Shown: positions 36,301 to 45,884 of the stretch, piece by piece
How the letters are laid out: every line of letters begins with the position of its first letter
Numbering within the stretch: position 1 is the first letter of the stretch
Source: Triops longicaudatus
Taxonomy: Eukaryota > Arthropoda > Branchiopoda > Notostraca > Triopsidae
DNA: 64,000 bases
Reading direction: 5' to 3'
Assembly: GCA_022885665.1 (NCBI GenBank)
Contig: JAGQDJ010000260.1
Coordinates: 806,001-870,000, forward strand
Translations under genes and position numbers: made by a program
The notes under the pieces: generated by a model
What the model saw: the letters and a program-made list of their open reading frames with translations, nothing else
Told to the model about the DNA's origin: nothing
The model's database searches: none

Positions 36301-38131
36301 CTAAGGGTATCATTGACGAGTACCTCAGCAGCAGGGACTTGAAAGACGCTGTATTGAGTATAAGTGAAAAATTCCATCCCAAAACCATCACCGGTTTTGT
36401 GGATCAGGCAACGCTCTACAAGCTAGAGGCTAAAGATATCGAACGACGACTAGTCGGAGGACTCTTCCATGAACTCGTCAAGCAGAAGCTTATGTCCAAG
36501 TCAGCGTTTTTGGAAGGGTGAGTATATGTGAAATATTTCGTAAAGAATTCCTGAGACTGATTGTGAGCAAGAAAGTTAGAAGTTGTTATTTTAGTACCAA
36601 TGGAAGAATTCGATGTGATGAAATATTTTTCACGACGGTCTTCTGAGCGTCCTTGACTGAAAATGCCCATTGGGCGCTTGTCTGAACGAGTTCTATCCCC
36701 TATTAAATTGTTGATATTTTTTCTTGCTTTATTTAATCAGGAAGTTGCTGTTTCACCGCAATTCAATAGTTTAGCCTGATCCCAGATCGAAGAGCAATGT
36801 AATCAAACGTCTGTATTTGTTTTAGGTTAAATCCGTTGCTGGGTGCCGTTGAAGATTATATTGTGGATATTCCGAAACTGGTTGAGTACATCGCGCACAT
36901 TGTTGGTATGTATAGCTGAATATTTTCTGTTTATTTCAACCACTTTATGTGAGTGTGATTGTTACTAAAGTTTATATTTATATTTGTAGCTCCTGTATTT
37001 ATCGATGGCATGCTGCCATTATCCGTAGTCGAGGAATTGGCTCAGCCTTTGGCGGAGACTGCATTTAGCGCCAAACTAGTTCTTGCTATCTTGAAGGAAA
37101 TCGTTGGCCAAACAGTACGTACCTTTTTTTATTCTTTTTTTTTTCGAGTCATCATAATGTATTGACAATTTTATTAATAGACAAGTTCCCAGCTGTCAAG
37201 TTTATGGGCTGCATCCAGGCCACAGCTAGACAAGTTCCTTAGCCCAGGGACGCGCGTAGAGGAGTGGTTAAAAGATCAAGGCTTCGCTTATTTAATTGAC
37301 GGCAGTGCATCCTCTCAGTCGACGTCTCAGTCCTCCCCTCCTTCCTCATCAGTCATCTCACAGGAACTGAAGTGGAAGCTAAACAATGTGCTAAAAGATG
37401 TTCATGGAAAGGATAAGAATAGTGAAGCTATTCGCCTTGTGGAAACCCACCTTAGTTCAGAACAGCGGACTAGTCCAGCCTTCGTCCGTGCCTTGGTCAC
37501 GATAGTTGTCGAGTCCGCGTTACGTGGTAAGACTTTGCGACATATTTCTCAAGTGTAAGATACATCGTGATGTATTTTCTTGCTTGTAGGTGAGGGAACA
37601 ACCACCAAGGTGGAAAAAGATGATTTGCGCTCAAAAGCCGAAATCCTGAAGCGATATATCAATTCTCCGAAATTAGAATTAGAAACGTTGATGGCGGTTC
37701 AAGCCCTTTGGCATGCGCGTGAAAACCCCCAAGGTAAAGGATTCGATTCGGTTATTCGCTTAACTAGATAGATGAGTAAAGTTGAAGTTAAATGATGCAT
37801 ATCTAATCAATTGGCCAGATAAGTCTACTGATGGCACCAAAGTTCAAGCTCAACAGATCTGAGACGTTAACTTTCATATATCTTTTGGAATGTAGGGGAG
37901 CGTGTATCTTCTACAGTGTATTGATAAGCTTTTTGTTTGTTTTTAGCTGTGCTGGGAGTCATCTTCGACGTTTTCTATGACGAAAACGTGGTCTACGAAG
38001 ACGCGTTCAGGACTTGGAAGGATATCGATGATCCCTCAGACGGCAAAGGAGTAGCAGTGCTAAATGTGACGCAGTTTTTCACCTGGCTGGATGAAGCGGA
38101 CGAAGAAGATGACGACGAGCAGAAAGCTTAG
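27343..38131 (+). CDS. EIF4G: Eukaryotic translation initiation factor 4G (snoRNA host gene)
   Basis: Seventeen exons: 27343-27400, 27728-28017, 28175-28273, 28550-28606, 28831-28866, 29700-29799, 30255-30839, 32926-33182, 33481-33676, 33766-34205, 34271-34615, 35073-36517, 36826-36905, 36990-37114, 37181-37526, 37590-37733, 37947-38131; 1595 aa. eIF4G is the scaffold of the cap-binding complex. An N-terminal disordered part is rich in Pro and Gln, with KRERKVLEIVNP as in human eIF4G1. The eIF4E-binding motif YTRDFLM lies at 573-579. The MIF4G domain (binds eIF4A) is about 710-945, with WKPSYALK before it. MA3 begins near 1228, and a C-terminal W2 domain ends in an acidic tail. Unlike the short introns elsewhere, several introns here are 220-2100 bases and carry six box C/D snoRNAs. 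A possible small intron in the 3' UTR (38132-38199) starts directly after the stop codon. Confidence 0.95.
28664..28750 (+). ncRNA. SNORD35: Box C/D snoRNA, SNORD35/snR73 type, copy 1
   Basis: Lies in the fourth eIF4G intron. C box ATGATGA 28670-28676, D' box CTGA 28698-28701, D box CTGA 28741-28744. The guide TCACGACGGTCT (28685-28696) is complementary to 12 bases of conserved LSU rRNA, AGACCGUCGUGA. By the rule of five the first C after AGA would be 2'-O-methylated, which I believe is yeast 25S C2959 (snR73) and the vertebrate U35 target. The part between D' and D differs from copies 2 and 3, and the terminal stem is weak. Confidence 0.75.
29840..29910 (+). ncRNA. SNORD43: Box C/D snoRNA, SNORD43 (U43) type, copy 1
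   Basis: Lies in the sixth eIF4G intron. Imperfect C box GGGATGA 29846-29852, degenerate D' CAGA 29871-29874, D box CTGA 29901-29904. The guide ACGACGGGCGG (29859-29869) is complementary to CCGCCCGUCG of 18S rRNA. The fifth base upstream of D' pairs with the C equivalent to human C1703, the U43 target. GACGGGCGGACAGA is the same string I recall from human U43. The flanks AATAAA and TTTATT form a terminal stem. The core (guide and following region) is nearly identical to copy 2. Confidence 0.75.
33338..33408 (+). ncRNA. SNORD43: Box C/D snoRNA, SNORD43 (U43) type, copy 2
   Basis: Lies in the eighth eIF4G intron. Canonical C box ATGATGA 33344-33350, D' CAGA 33369-33372, D box CTGA 33399-33402. 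The 18S guide ACGACGGGCGG is identical to that of copy 1. Flanks GTTAAG and TTAAAC can form a terminal stem with one mismatch and one wobble. About 50 consecutive bases are shared with the copy at 29840-29910, and the similarity stops at the box boundaries, as expected for a duplicated functional RNA. Confidence 0.82.
34790..34871 (+). ncRNA. SNORD35: Box C/D snoRNA, SNORD35/snR73 type, copy 2
   Basis: Lies in the eleventh eIF4G intron. C box ATGATGA 34796-34802, D' box CTGA 34824-34827, D box CTGA 34862-34865. The guide TCACGACGGTCT (34811-34822) is identical to copies 1 and 3 and complementary to LSU AGACCGUCGUGA. The second half, with TTGACTGAAATTGCC, resembles copy 3. Confidence 0.82.
36606..36693 (+). 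ncRNA. SNORD35: Box C/D snoRNA, SNORD35/snR73 type, copy 3
   Basis: Lies in the twelfth eIF4G intron. C box GTGATGA 36615-36621, D' box CTGA 36643-36646, D box CTGA 36682-36685. Guide TCACGACGGTCT at 36630-36641. A strong terminal stem joins GAATTCG (36606-36612) to CGAGTTC (36687-36693), with seven pairs including one wobble, which is independent support for a processed snoRNA. The AATGCCCATTGG block recalls a segment of vertebrate U35. Confidence 0.86.
37785..37873 (+). ncRNA. Box C/D snoRNA guiding conserved LSU rRNA segment
   Basis: Lies in the last coding intron of eIF4G. Terminal stem AAGTTAA (37785-37791) with TTAACTT (37867-37873); C box ATGATGC 37792-37798 (last base off consensus); D box CTGA 37859-37862; a C'-like CTGATGG at 37828-37834. 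The guide TCAAGCTCAACAG before D is complementary to 13 bases of LSU rRNA, CUGUUGAGCUUGA. The predicted methylated base is the G of CUGUUG. I do not recall a named snoRNA for that position, so no symbol is given. Confidence 0.72.
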
Positions 38132-38451
38132 GTAAATTTTTAGACGGTGACGAGATAGTGTCATCAGTACTAATTATTTTCTTACGTTTTCTTTATAGGT
38201 TTAAAATTTCGAGTAGGAAAACCTTTCGTTGTACGATGAATGAATGGGGGGCAAATTGGAGTGAGCGAAAGTGAGAGTGAAAGGGGTGGGTGGAAACGAA
38301 CTTGAGAACGTCGATGATGCGACGTAAAAAAAAAAAGAGTGAAGTGGACCTCCCACGCTGTGTATAATGTATTGATACGTGTAACTGTTGATTTGCCGGC
38401 TCTTGGCCTTGTGGGATGGGGAATGCCATGTGCTGGAATGCATTACAAAGG

Positions 38452-38457
38452 AATAAA
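38452..38457 (+). terminator. Poly(A) signal AATAAA of eIF4G
   Basis: Canonical hexamer about 320 bases after the eIF4G stop, followed by an A-rich stretch. Confidence 0.6.
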
Positions 38458-38766
38458 GACTTTATTTGAAAAAAAAAAAAATTTTCTGAAAATTAACTTA
38501 CGTAGTATTTTTAGTGGAAATATAGAGGGATCGGTCCTTTTAGAAAGATTAATAAACATAATTTCATATCTTGTTATTTGTGCTATGACGAACCGTGGGT
38601 CTCAGTAAGGACCTGAAAGTCGATAGGGGTCCTGTTACGCCGGTGATAAGTATAACCGAGCTGTCATTCCACAACGCACTGGCTTCCGACGTTCAAAGAA
38701 AGTAAAGTTAAAACAGAAAAATAAAAGTTAGCAATTTCGTCTTTGGCATGATCCGAGTGTTTTTTT

Positions 38767-38788
38767 TATATATATATATATATATATA
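38767..38788. repeat. TA dinucleotide microsatellite, 11 units
   Basis: Eleven uninterrupted TA units after a run of T, in the spacer between eIF4G and MIS12. Confidence 0.85.
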
Positions 38789-38958
38789 GGCTGAAATTGC
38801 AGTGAACAATTAAACTTTTAAATTCGTAGTCTCGTTTTCCGTAATCTTGAAATCATATTAACCAAGACAACTAGAAGAAATACGCCCGAGAACCATGTAA
38901 TGCATTTTAACTTAATACAACGTGAAAGACTTAAATAATTAGAGGAATTTCAGAGATT

Positions 38959-39811
38959 TTAGTTCGTTGGTTCCAAATGTTCAGCCGTTTGCGCTCCGCA
39001 ATCCTTGACAGCCGTCTGAGGAAGATTTGCAACAGCCATTACAGCTTTCTGTAACTGTTCAACACAATCACTTAGCTCGTCCAGGTTTACGTTGCTCTTT
39101 ATAGCGTTGATTTGAGATTGTATGGGCTCAAGAGCTTTCTTGGTAAGCTCTATTTCGTCCAGTTCAGCACCCAGGACTGCTTGCATGTACTTTTCCTGAA
39201 ATAGAAATAAAGATGGATGAAAGTAGGAAAATAACGAATTAAAAGAAACTGCGAAAAATGCGTGAAAAAGTAGTGAAAAAAGAAATAAAGCAAACAAGAA
39301 CAAACTTACATTCTTGATATCTTGCTCGATTTTCCTAATTTCTAGCTTAAATGCATCTATATCAGCTTCAGAGAACTGTTCTTGCTGAACTTCATCTTCA
39401 GGCAGTAAGACGTGATCAGGTACGCAGAAAATTTTGTCTCTTAAGAACGCCTGGAAGGGTCAACACAAATTGTTAATCTATAAGTTATGTTACTCTCGAG
39501 TCTTACATCCAACTTAGTGAGAGTTTTATCGGTTTTCTTGAGCAACGCTGATTTGAAAGATTCAAGGTTTTCTTCGGGTATGGCAAGCATACCAGATTCA
39601 TGTATAGTCTTCACGAGGTTATCAATTCTTGCAATGAGGGCATTTTCCCTTATTGGTCCAGTCACTAAGGACAAAGTTTGGTTAATATAGTTTCACTATA
39701 CATTCAGGTATTCTTGCTTAAGTTTTTTATACCAAAACATGAAAGAATATCTGGCTGATTCCCAAAAAACTGCGCAGAGTACTCGTGTTGCTTTTTGCCA
39801 AAATCACTCAT
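38959..39811 (-). CDS. MIS12: Kinetochore protein MIS12
   Basis: Four exons on the minus strand: 39811-39733, 39664-39507, 39450-39310, 39195-38959, for 204 aa (human 205). MIS12 is a core subunit of the four-protein MIS12 complex, which links CENP-C on centromeric chromatin to the NDC80 and KNL1 arms of the outer kinetochore. The N-terminal YSAQFFGNQPDIL matches the head I signature YEAQFFGFTP, and VPDHVLLPEDEVQQEQFSEADI matches IPSNILLPED...YSEED of human. The rest is helical and charged, as expected for the elongated coiled-coil bundle. The ATG is 225 bases from the divergent THAP gene. The sequence is quite diverged, as is usual for kinetochore proteins, but length and the two signature blocks agree well. 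Confidence 0.87.
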
Positions 39812-40036
39812 TATTGTTGTACAGGAAATTCTTCTCATTCAACCATAACAGCAAGACGTGACAGACAGGCGGACAAATGGCTCTTCCCGCTGAAACGACG
39901 CTTTTGAAAATATTACAGGCTACCGAAATGTCGAACCGCGATCTGCAGCTGTATAGCAATAGCGGACCAAAAGTTTTGTTATTGTTGTCATCTATCTAAA
40001 CCTGCGACAGCAGAACGTGGCGAATTTGAGACTGAA
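39812..40036. promoter_or_regulatory. Short bidirectional promoter region, MIS12 and THAP gene
   Basis: Only 225 bases separate the two start codons, which face away from each other. Both 5' UTRs and promoters must lie here, unless one gene starts inside the other. No TATA box is evident. Confidence 0.55.
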
Positions 40037-41976
40037 ATGCCAGTATGTTGCGTGAAAGGATGTGGAACGCGATCGTCAAATTCCGTAAACAGCAGCGGAG
40101 AGAAAGTATCGTTTCATAGGATTCCCCAAGATCCTGCATTATTAGAAGAATTTTGCCGGCGAATCGGGCGCGAGTCGGATCCAAGCTTTCAAGTAATTGA
40201 TCTTCTTCCTAAGCAACAACACTAAGATAGCTTTTATGTTAGGTTTCAATGCGCCCAACCATTTGCTCACTGCATTATAAGGACCAAGACATTATCGCGT
40301 ACGAGACAGGCACTCGACGCTTGAAGCCAAACGCTTTACCTTCTGTCTTTGACTGCAGACCACAAAATGATTCTAGCCTTCATGAAGAAGACGCACTGCC
40401 AAGCGCAATCGATGGTGCTATAGAGAATATAGAAATCGAAGAACAAGATCTATATTGTGAGAATCAAACCCCTGAAACATTCACGATGGAACCTGTTATC
40501 ATTATATCGGAGGTTAAATCTCTCGCGCCGTGTTCAGCTGAAGCGCAGTTTGGTTCTCCACCAAACGTGCACAATGCCACAAATGTTTGCGTTGACAAAA
40601 ACCGGTGGCACCCAACACGCTCTGCTAAAACTTTCGTTGAGCTACAGCGAGTTAAGGCCGATCTGAAGCAAGCGAATGAAAAGATTTCTAGGTATGCAGC
40701 GGAAATTGCGAGATTGAAGTCTCAGCTTGAAAACGCGCAAGCCAGCCTTGAGTTCGCTGAGAAAGATAGGGGAGAATTTAGTTTCAAAATTGAGGTGGCA
40801 CAACTACGCTACGATCTCCGAGAACTCAAGGCTGACATGAAAGTGTCGAAGGAGAAAGAAGACAAGCAGAGTCTGGTAGAAGAGCTTGCAGCCTTCAAGA
40901 AAAGCCACCTACAGCTCCTGGAAGACCTTCACGCGTTGCCGATGCCACAAATAAGTTTCGAGACCGTGAAGGGTGACCCCAAGCGACTGAAGTTGTATAC
41001 TGGGATGGAAAGCGCGGAAGAATTCAACGCATTTTATGACTTTCTTAGTCCTGGACACGAAGGCAAAAATGTTTTAATGCTGCGCGGTGAAGCCGAGCCT
41101 GTTGGACGCCTTCGGCCTCATAGAATAGGCAGGCGGCGGAAGTTAAGCGGGAAAAGCCAACTACTCGCGGTCCTTATTCGCCTTCGGCACAATTTGAGTG
41201 AACAAGACTTAGCAGACAGGTTTGGTGTAAGTCAGACCACCATTTCTCGAGTCTTCACCAGCTGGATTCAGTTTCTGTACCTTCGACTCGCAGCAATCGA
41301 AATATGGCCTTCCAAGGATCACATTGTGAGAACAATGCCAGATTGCTTCAAGGCGAAGTACGCATCCACGCGCGTGGTTATTGGCGCCATCGAGCTGAAA
41401 AGCGAAAATTCCAAAAGTTTTGTGCAGAATGTTGGATCGCACTCGGTGCGGAAGTCAACGCGCTCCTTAAAAGGACTCGTTGGGATGGCGCCCAATGGGG
41501 AAATAATCTTTGTTTCAGCTCTTTCCCTGGGATCAGTACCGAACAAGGAACTGACCCTGCACAGCGGACTTCTAAGCCAGGAATTTAGCAACGGTGACAG
41601 TATTATGGCCGACAGAACGTTTAATATCGAGCAAATCTTACCTAATGGTGTGACCCTTAACACAACACCAACAATAACGACAGCCTGCCAGATTTCTGGG
41701 GCAAAAGAAACGGAAGAAAACGCGAGTTTGCTGGTCCATGTAGAACGTTCGATTGCAAGGATTAAATCTTTCAAAATTTTGTCCCAGGTTATACCGATGT
41801 TATTAGCTCCCCATATTAACCAAATATGGACGGTTTGCGCACTGCTCACGAATTACCCAACGCCATTGATGCAACAGCGGTCAGGGGATTCGATGGAAGT
41901 ATCGGCTCGGGTGGAAGAAACAAGAAATAAAATGGATGCTAGCTCAGGAGGAGAAATGGAATTGGCAGACGATTAA
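40037..41976 (+). CDS. THAP-domain protein with degenerate Harbinger-type DDE domain
   Basis: Two exons, 40037-40192 and 40243-41976, for 629 aa; the intron is only 50 bases. The N-terminal THAP zinc finger (1-88) has the C2CH set C5, C9, C60, H63 and ends in ALPSVF, equivalent to the AVPTIF box. A long coiled coil follows (about 165-290). A helix-turn-helix of the DDE_Tnp_4 type (LSEQDLADRFGVSQTTISRVF) and a PIF/Harbinger (ISL2EU-like) nuclease domain complete the protein, with GDSIMADR (D509) and HVERSIARIK (E553). The position of the first catalytic Asp, normally IIDCTEI, reads VVIGAIEL with G433. The metal triad is therefore incomplete and transposition is unlikely. The frame is open throughout and I found no terminal inverted repeats by eye. 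A domesticated DNA-binding protein is the favoured reading; a recently inactivated element is the alternative. Confidence 0.85.
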
Positions 41977-43376
41977 GGCGAAGAGATGGAAAATGATTTT
42001 TAGTGGCTTTGAAAGTAAAGCAGCCTAAATACCACTTTCTCTTGGCATAATTCCATTTCTGATTTAGCAAAACTATGTTTAGTTTGCATAAGAAGCATAG
42101 CACATTTATAGCAGAACGACTTGAACATTATGGTGTGCATTTTATTCACATATTTCTTGGTTATTTCGACGAGCGATACATAGAAGAGTGAACAAAACTG
42201 GGAAAGAGTACAAGCAACAGTCAAATTAGTGCGACGTGAAGATACATGTTGATATAATTGTAAAAAGTTAAATATTAAGCTGTGAACTCAAAGTTTCCCT
42301 GGGACCGTGGTATATTCCTTTCGGACCTTTGCTTAACTTTAAGTGCATGTGTACATAAAAGTTTGCCAAATGTAATGAATGTTATTTTTCAGCGAAGGTA
42401 ATTCGATAATCAGAACTTTGGATGGAAATATAATTTAAAACATGACACCAAGCTTCTGCCGAGAGTGCGATTTGTTCTAAAACCTGGTATAGTCTTTATG
42501 AAATTCACTAGTGTCATCTATCGAAGCCATGGAAAATCATATGGGGTAGGGTAATAAGTAATTAATTCTTATTAAAATACAGATTCTTGTTATCGAAATT
42601 TTGAAATTTCCTGCTAGGTCTTAGCTAAGGAATGGGGAAAAAAAAAACGATAAATTCCACTACATTGCAGAAGTCTTTTCTTCGTAGATCCCGCTGTTAC
42701 AAGAAATTTTGTATGACCCTCTCCTCTCATGGGGGCTTTTAGAAAGCCGTAATAAACGGCCCATAAGGAATTACCCAAACCCTCTCTCTATACTACTCTA
42801 TGATAATACTCAGGTTTCACGAACGTTAAACACGATGTTAGTTGTATCCCAACAGGTTAAGCGGTAGTAACGAACGAGGACCTCCAGTTTAAAGTCTGGT
42901 TTTATCTTATTTTACGTTTTTAAGAAACATCCCTTAATAGAGAGCAAGATACACCTACATAGTGGCTATATATTTAATTTCATGCTAGGGGGAAAAACCG
43001 ATTAACTCTGAAGTGTTACTATTGACCCTACTGTACGAAACACATTTCTAGGCGTCATACATATGATTCAGCTTGAGTTTCCTTGTTTACTTTGCCTAGG
43101 AAATGGTAAAATTGTCAGACACATTAAAATCGATAAGCCTGTCAGAAAATGTGTGTCAAATCTTTTTAGCGGAAACTTCTTATCAGCCACTCGAAGTCTT
43201 GGACCGCCTTGCACATCCGTTGTGGGCTTTCAACTGTTTCCTTATTACAATCTTGACGCGAAAAGGACACACAGGCTTGTGAACAAGAAGTTTTGTACTC
43301 GCTTGTTCTTAAACAAGTCGACTTAAAAAAACAAACGCGTGAAATCTTTTTATTTTTTACACATTGATGAGTTGCT
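41977..43376. other. Intergenic region, no supported gene
   Basis: AT-rich 1.4-kb spacer. An 87-residue open frame at 43063-43326 shows no recognisable family or splice context and is most likely chance. No terminal inverted repeat matching the left flank of the THAP gene was seen. Confidence 0.4.
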
Positions 43377-44125
43377 ATGTGCGCTGCGAAAACTTCAACG
43401 CAGCGTCGCCTGAAAGTGACCACCGTTGGCGACGGAACTGTGGGCAAGACTTGCCTGTTAATGTCTTATGTGCATAATACCTTTCCCAAGGAATACATCC
43501 CAACGGTGTAAGTGTGATGCATGTTTTCGATATTTAATTTAATAGTTTTCGCTTTGAAATTTATCGGAAGGTTCGAGAATCACGTCCATGATCTGGTGAT
43601 AGATGGCGTTAGTTTTGCTATAACGCTTTGGGACACGGCTGGTCAAGAAGATTTTGAAAGACTTCGACCGTTGTCCTACCCTAATGTAACTAACTTTTTT
43701 CATTCAACTAAAAGTTTGACGTTGAAATTAAATTATGCTGTTAGACGGATGTTTTCTTGCTTTGTTACGCGATAAACAACCGGACATCCTTCGAAAACGT
43801 AATAATCAAATGGTACCCAGAACTAAAACACCACTGTCCAGATACTCCCATTGTTCTTGTTGGTATATTCTTTAATTACAAATTTATTACATTTCTTTTC
43901 AATTTGGTATTGGGTATAGGGACAAAGGCGGATTTGCGAACTACTTCGAATGCTGCATCAGTTTCAAGCAGTGAAGGCCGGAAGCTGAAACAGAAAATTC
44001 ATGCTGAATTATTCGTTGAATGCTCAGCATTAACCCGACAAAATTTAAACCCTCTTTTTGAAGAAACAGTTCGAGTTGTCATGAAACCGAAACCGAAATC
44101 AAATGGCCTTTGTAAAATTCTTTGA
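43377..44125 (+). CDS. Rac-like Rho GTPase with reduced insert, copy 1
   Basis: Four exons: 43377-43507, 43571-43685, 43745-43862, 43920-44125, for 189 aa. A Rho-family switch: P-loop GDGTVGKT, switch I threonine in YIPTVFEN, switch II DTAGQEDFERLRPLSYPN, base-binding TKAD, SAL motif ECSALT, and a C-terminal CAAX box CKIL, whose final Leu predicts geranylgeranylation. A basic stretch (KPKPKSNGLC) precedes it. Between TKADLR and ECSAL there are 26 residues, against 35 in human Rac1, so the Rho insert helix is lost or much reduced. Residues for GTP binding and hydrolysis (G12 and Q61 equivalents) are intact. Exon boundaries and phases are identical to those of the next gene, which shows tandem duplication. 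Overall it is nearest to Rac/Cdc42, but switch I and the tail are diverged. Confidence 0.9.
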
Positions 44126-45139
44126 CCGTTGACCTTGTCTACACAGTTTTATTACTATCATGTCGCAAATTACATTGCTTAAAATTGTTGATCCTGGTGA
44201 ATACATACTGTTACGTCATGTCACACACGTCAACACGAAATAAAGAATTTTTTTAAGTGGTTATTTTGCTCGTAAATTTCATGATGAAATTTTACCAACA
44301 ATGCGCGGATTTGTTTCATTTCAACAAGAGTATGTAGTATTAAGTCTTAATGTAATTCTACTGAAGAGCAACATGTTCTTTTCAGTAATTAGGGGAGACC
44401 ATAAACCAGCGAATATACGCTCGGGTTGTGTTTTCTTTCCTTTGCGAAAAAGAAAAAGGTAGCTGATGGAGCCATCTATTAGGACGATAGTGAAACGACT
44501 CCACCGTAGCTCTGCTTCGAAAACTTGCCATTTCTGCCGAAGATAACGAGTGAAAATTTTGCGGTTTCCTTTTTATTTGTTTCCTCTAATAAACCAAAGA
44601 ACGCTTTTGTTTGTCGGGATCTGCGGTTGAAACGTTCGTTTTACAGCTAAAACTGGAACTTTTTGTTACCTTTTATATAATTTCGGAAATGCAAGTTCAG
44701 AATAAAGTGATAAATTTGCTCTCGCTTCGTAATTCTGATGAGCTATGCTCTGAATATGTCAAAATCTTAAGCTGCATAAGAATAACAATTGTTAAAAAAA
44801 CTCAGTCGAGTGTTTTTCAGAACTTAAAAACGAAATCTGGACAAACGCCCCATTGGAACAAAACCGACAAAAACATGATCCTCGGGTTCTGTTCAGTTAA
44901 TTTTCTTTACGTCGAGAAATGGCAAATATCTGGTTACAATCCGACACGTGCATACGTACTGAACAAAGGGTGACTGGGAAAAGTTAGAGCACGGGGGACT
45001 CTTGGCGTAACTTATCTATGTGTGATTAAGGCCCTGGCGTAAGATAGCCAGTTGATAGGAAACTTGTGAAGGAAAAGAGATTTTTTAATAGTTTATGAGG
45101 AACTACATAGTAGTGCACAAGTGCGTTGCTTGATAAACC
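44126..45139. other. Spacer between the tandem Rho genes
   Basis: Contains the 3' UTR of the first Rho gene with an AATAAA at 44239-44244. A 120-residue open frame at 44611-44973 has no recognisable domain and no good splice partners, and is not called as a gene. Confidence 0.45.
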
Positions 45140-45884
45140 ATGGCTGCAAGTCAAATAAAGAAAAAACGCCTACTTAAAGTGACTACAGTCGGGGATGGTA
45201 ACGTTGGGAAGACTTGCTTGCTGATTTCCTTTACAGAGAACAGTTTTCCATCCGAATATGTCCCTACAGTGTAAGAATAGACTGGACTGTTGTACTAGAA
45301 TCTATTTCAAGAGTTATTGTAGATTTGATAACTATCACCACACGATGCAAGTCGATGGGGAAAGCTTTACGTTGACTTTATGGGACACAGCAGGTCAAGA
45401 AGAATACGAAAGATTGCGACCGTTGTCTTATCCAAACGTAAGACTTTTAATTTTTCAGTTATTTCGTAGTTTCAGTAAATTTAGAATGTTTCTCGCAGAC
45501 GGACGTTTTTCTGCTGTGTTACGCCATAGATAACCGTTCTTCTTTCGACAATATCGCATTGAAATGGATTCCCGAGTTGCGACATCATTGCCCGCGAACA
45601 CCGGTTATTTTGATAGGTAAATTAGATTATTTAATAAGCTTGAATTTAACATTAACATATTTTAACGTGTGAAAGGAACAAAACTTGACGTGCGTCAAAA
45701 GAATCCCAATGGAACTATTACAACAGCCGAGGGGAAGAGGCTGAAGCAAAGGATACGTGCCGTAGAATTTATCGAATGTTCGGCACTAACCCAAGAAAAT
45801 TTGAAAAAGGTTTTTGAAATGGTAGTCCGTGTTACTTTGAGACCAGAACCCACTCCAAAAAAAATCAACTGTGAAGTACTTTGA
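45140..45884 (+). CDS. Rac-like Rho GTPase with reduced insert, copy 2
   Basis: Four exons: 45140-45270, 45323-45437, 45499-45616, 45676-45884, for 190 aa. P-loop GDGNVGKT, switch I YVPTVFDNYHHTMQV (closer to Rac/Cdc42 than in copy 1), switch II DTAGQEEYERLRPLSYPN, TKLD, ECSALTQ, and a CAAX box CEVL predicting geranylgeranylation. A lysine pair before the CAAX is the only basic patch in the tail. The segment between TKLDVR and ECSAL is again 26 residues, nine shorter than Rac1, so both tandem copies share the shortened insert and it predates the duplication. The first three exons have exactly the same lengths as in copy 1. Copy 2 keeps the more canonical effector region; copy 1 has diverged further. 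Confidence 0.9.

Larger units (their letters stand above)
38132..38958. other. Convergent intergenic region, eIF4G and MIS12
   Basis: Contains the eIF4G 3' UTR with a possible intron at 38132-38199, a poly(A) signal, a short TA microsatellite and the 3' UTR of MIS12 on the other strand. No further gene was seen. Confidence 0.5.

Noticed and set aside
35112..36521. Several long antisense frames opposite the large eIF4G exon (for example 35405-35839)
   Set aside because: They are shadows of a GC-rich coding exon and have no independent signature.
39812..42100. Terminal inverted repeats flanking the THAP-transposase gene
   Set aside because: No matching inverted ends or target-site duplication could be found by reading both flanks; a computed search would be needed to exclude short ones.
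43063..43326. 87-residue open frame before the first Rho gene
   Set aside because: No family signature and no join to the Rho exons that keeps frame.
44611..44973. 120-residue open frame between the two Rho genes
   Set aside because: No domain, no signal peptide, AT-biased composition and no splice context; its position in the 3' region of the first Rho gene makes chance likely.
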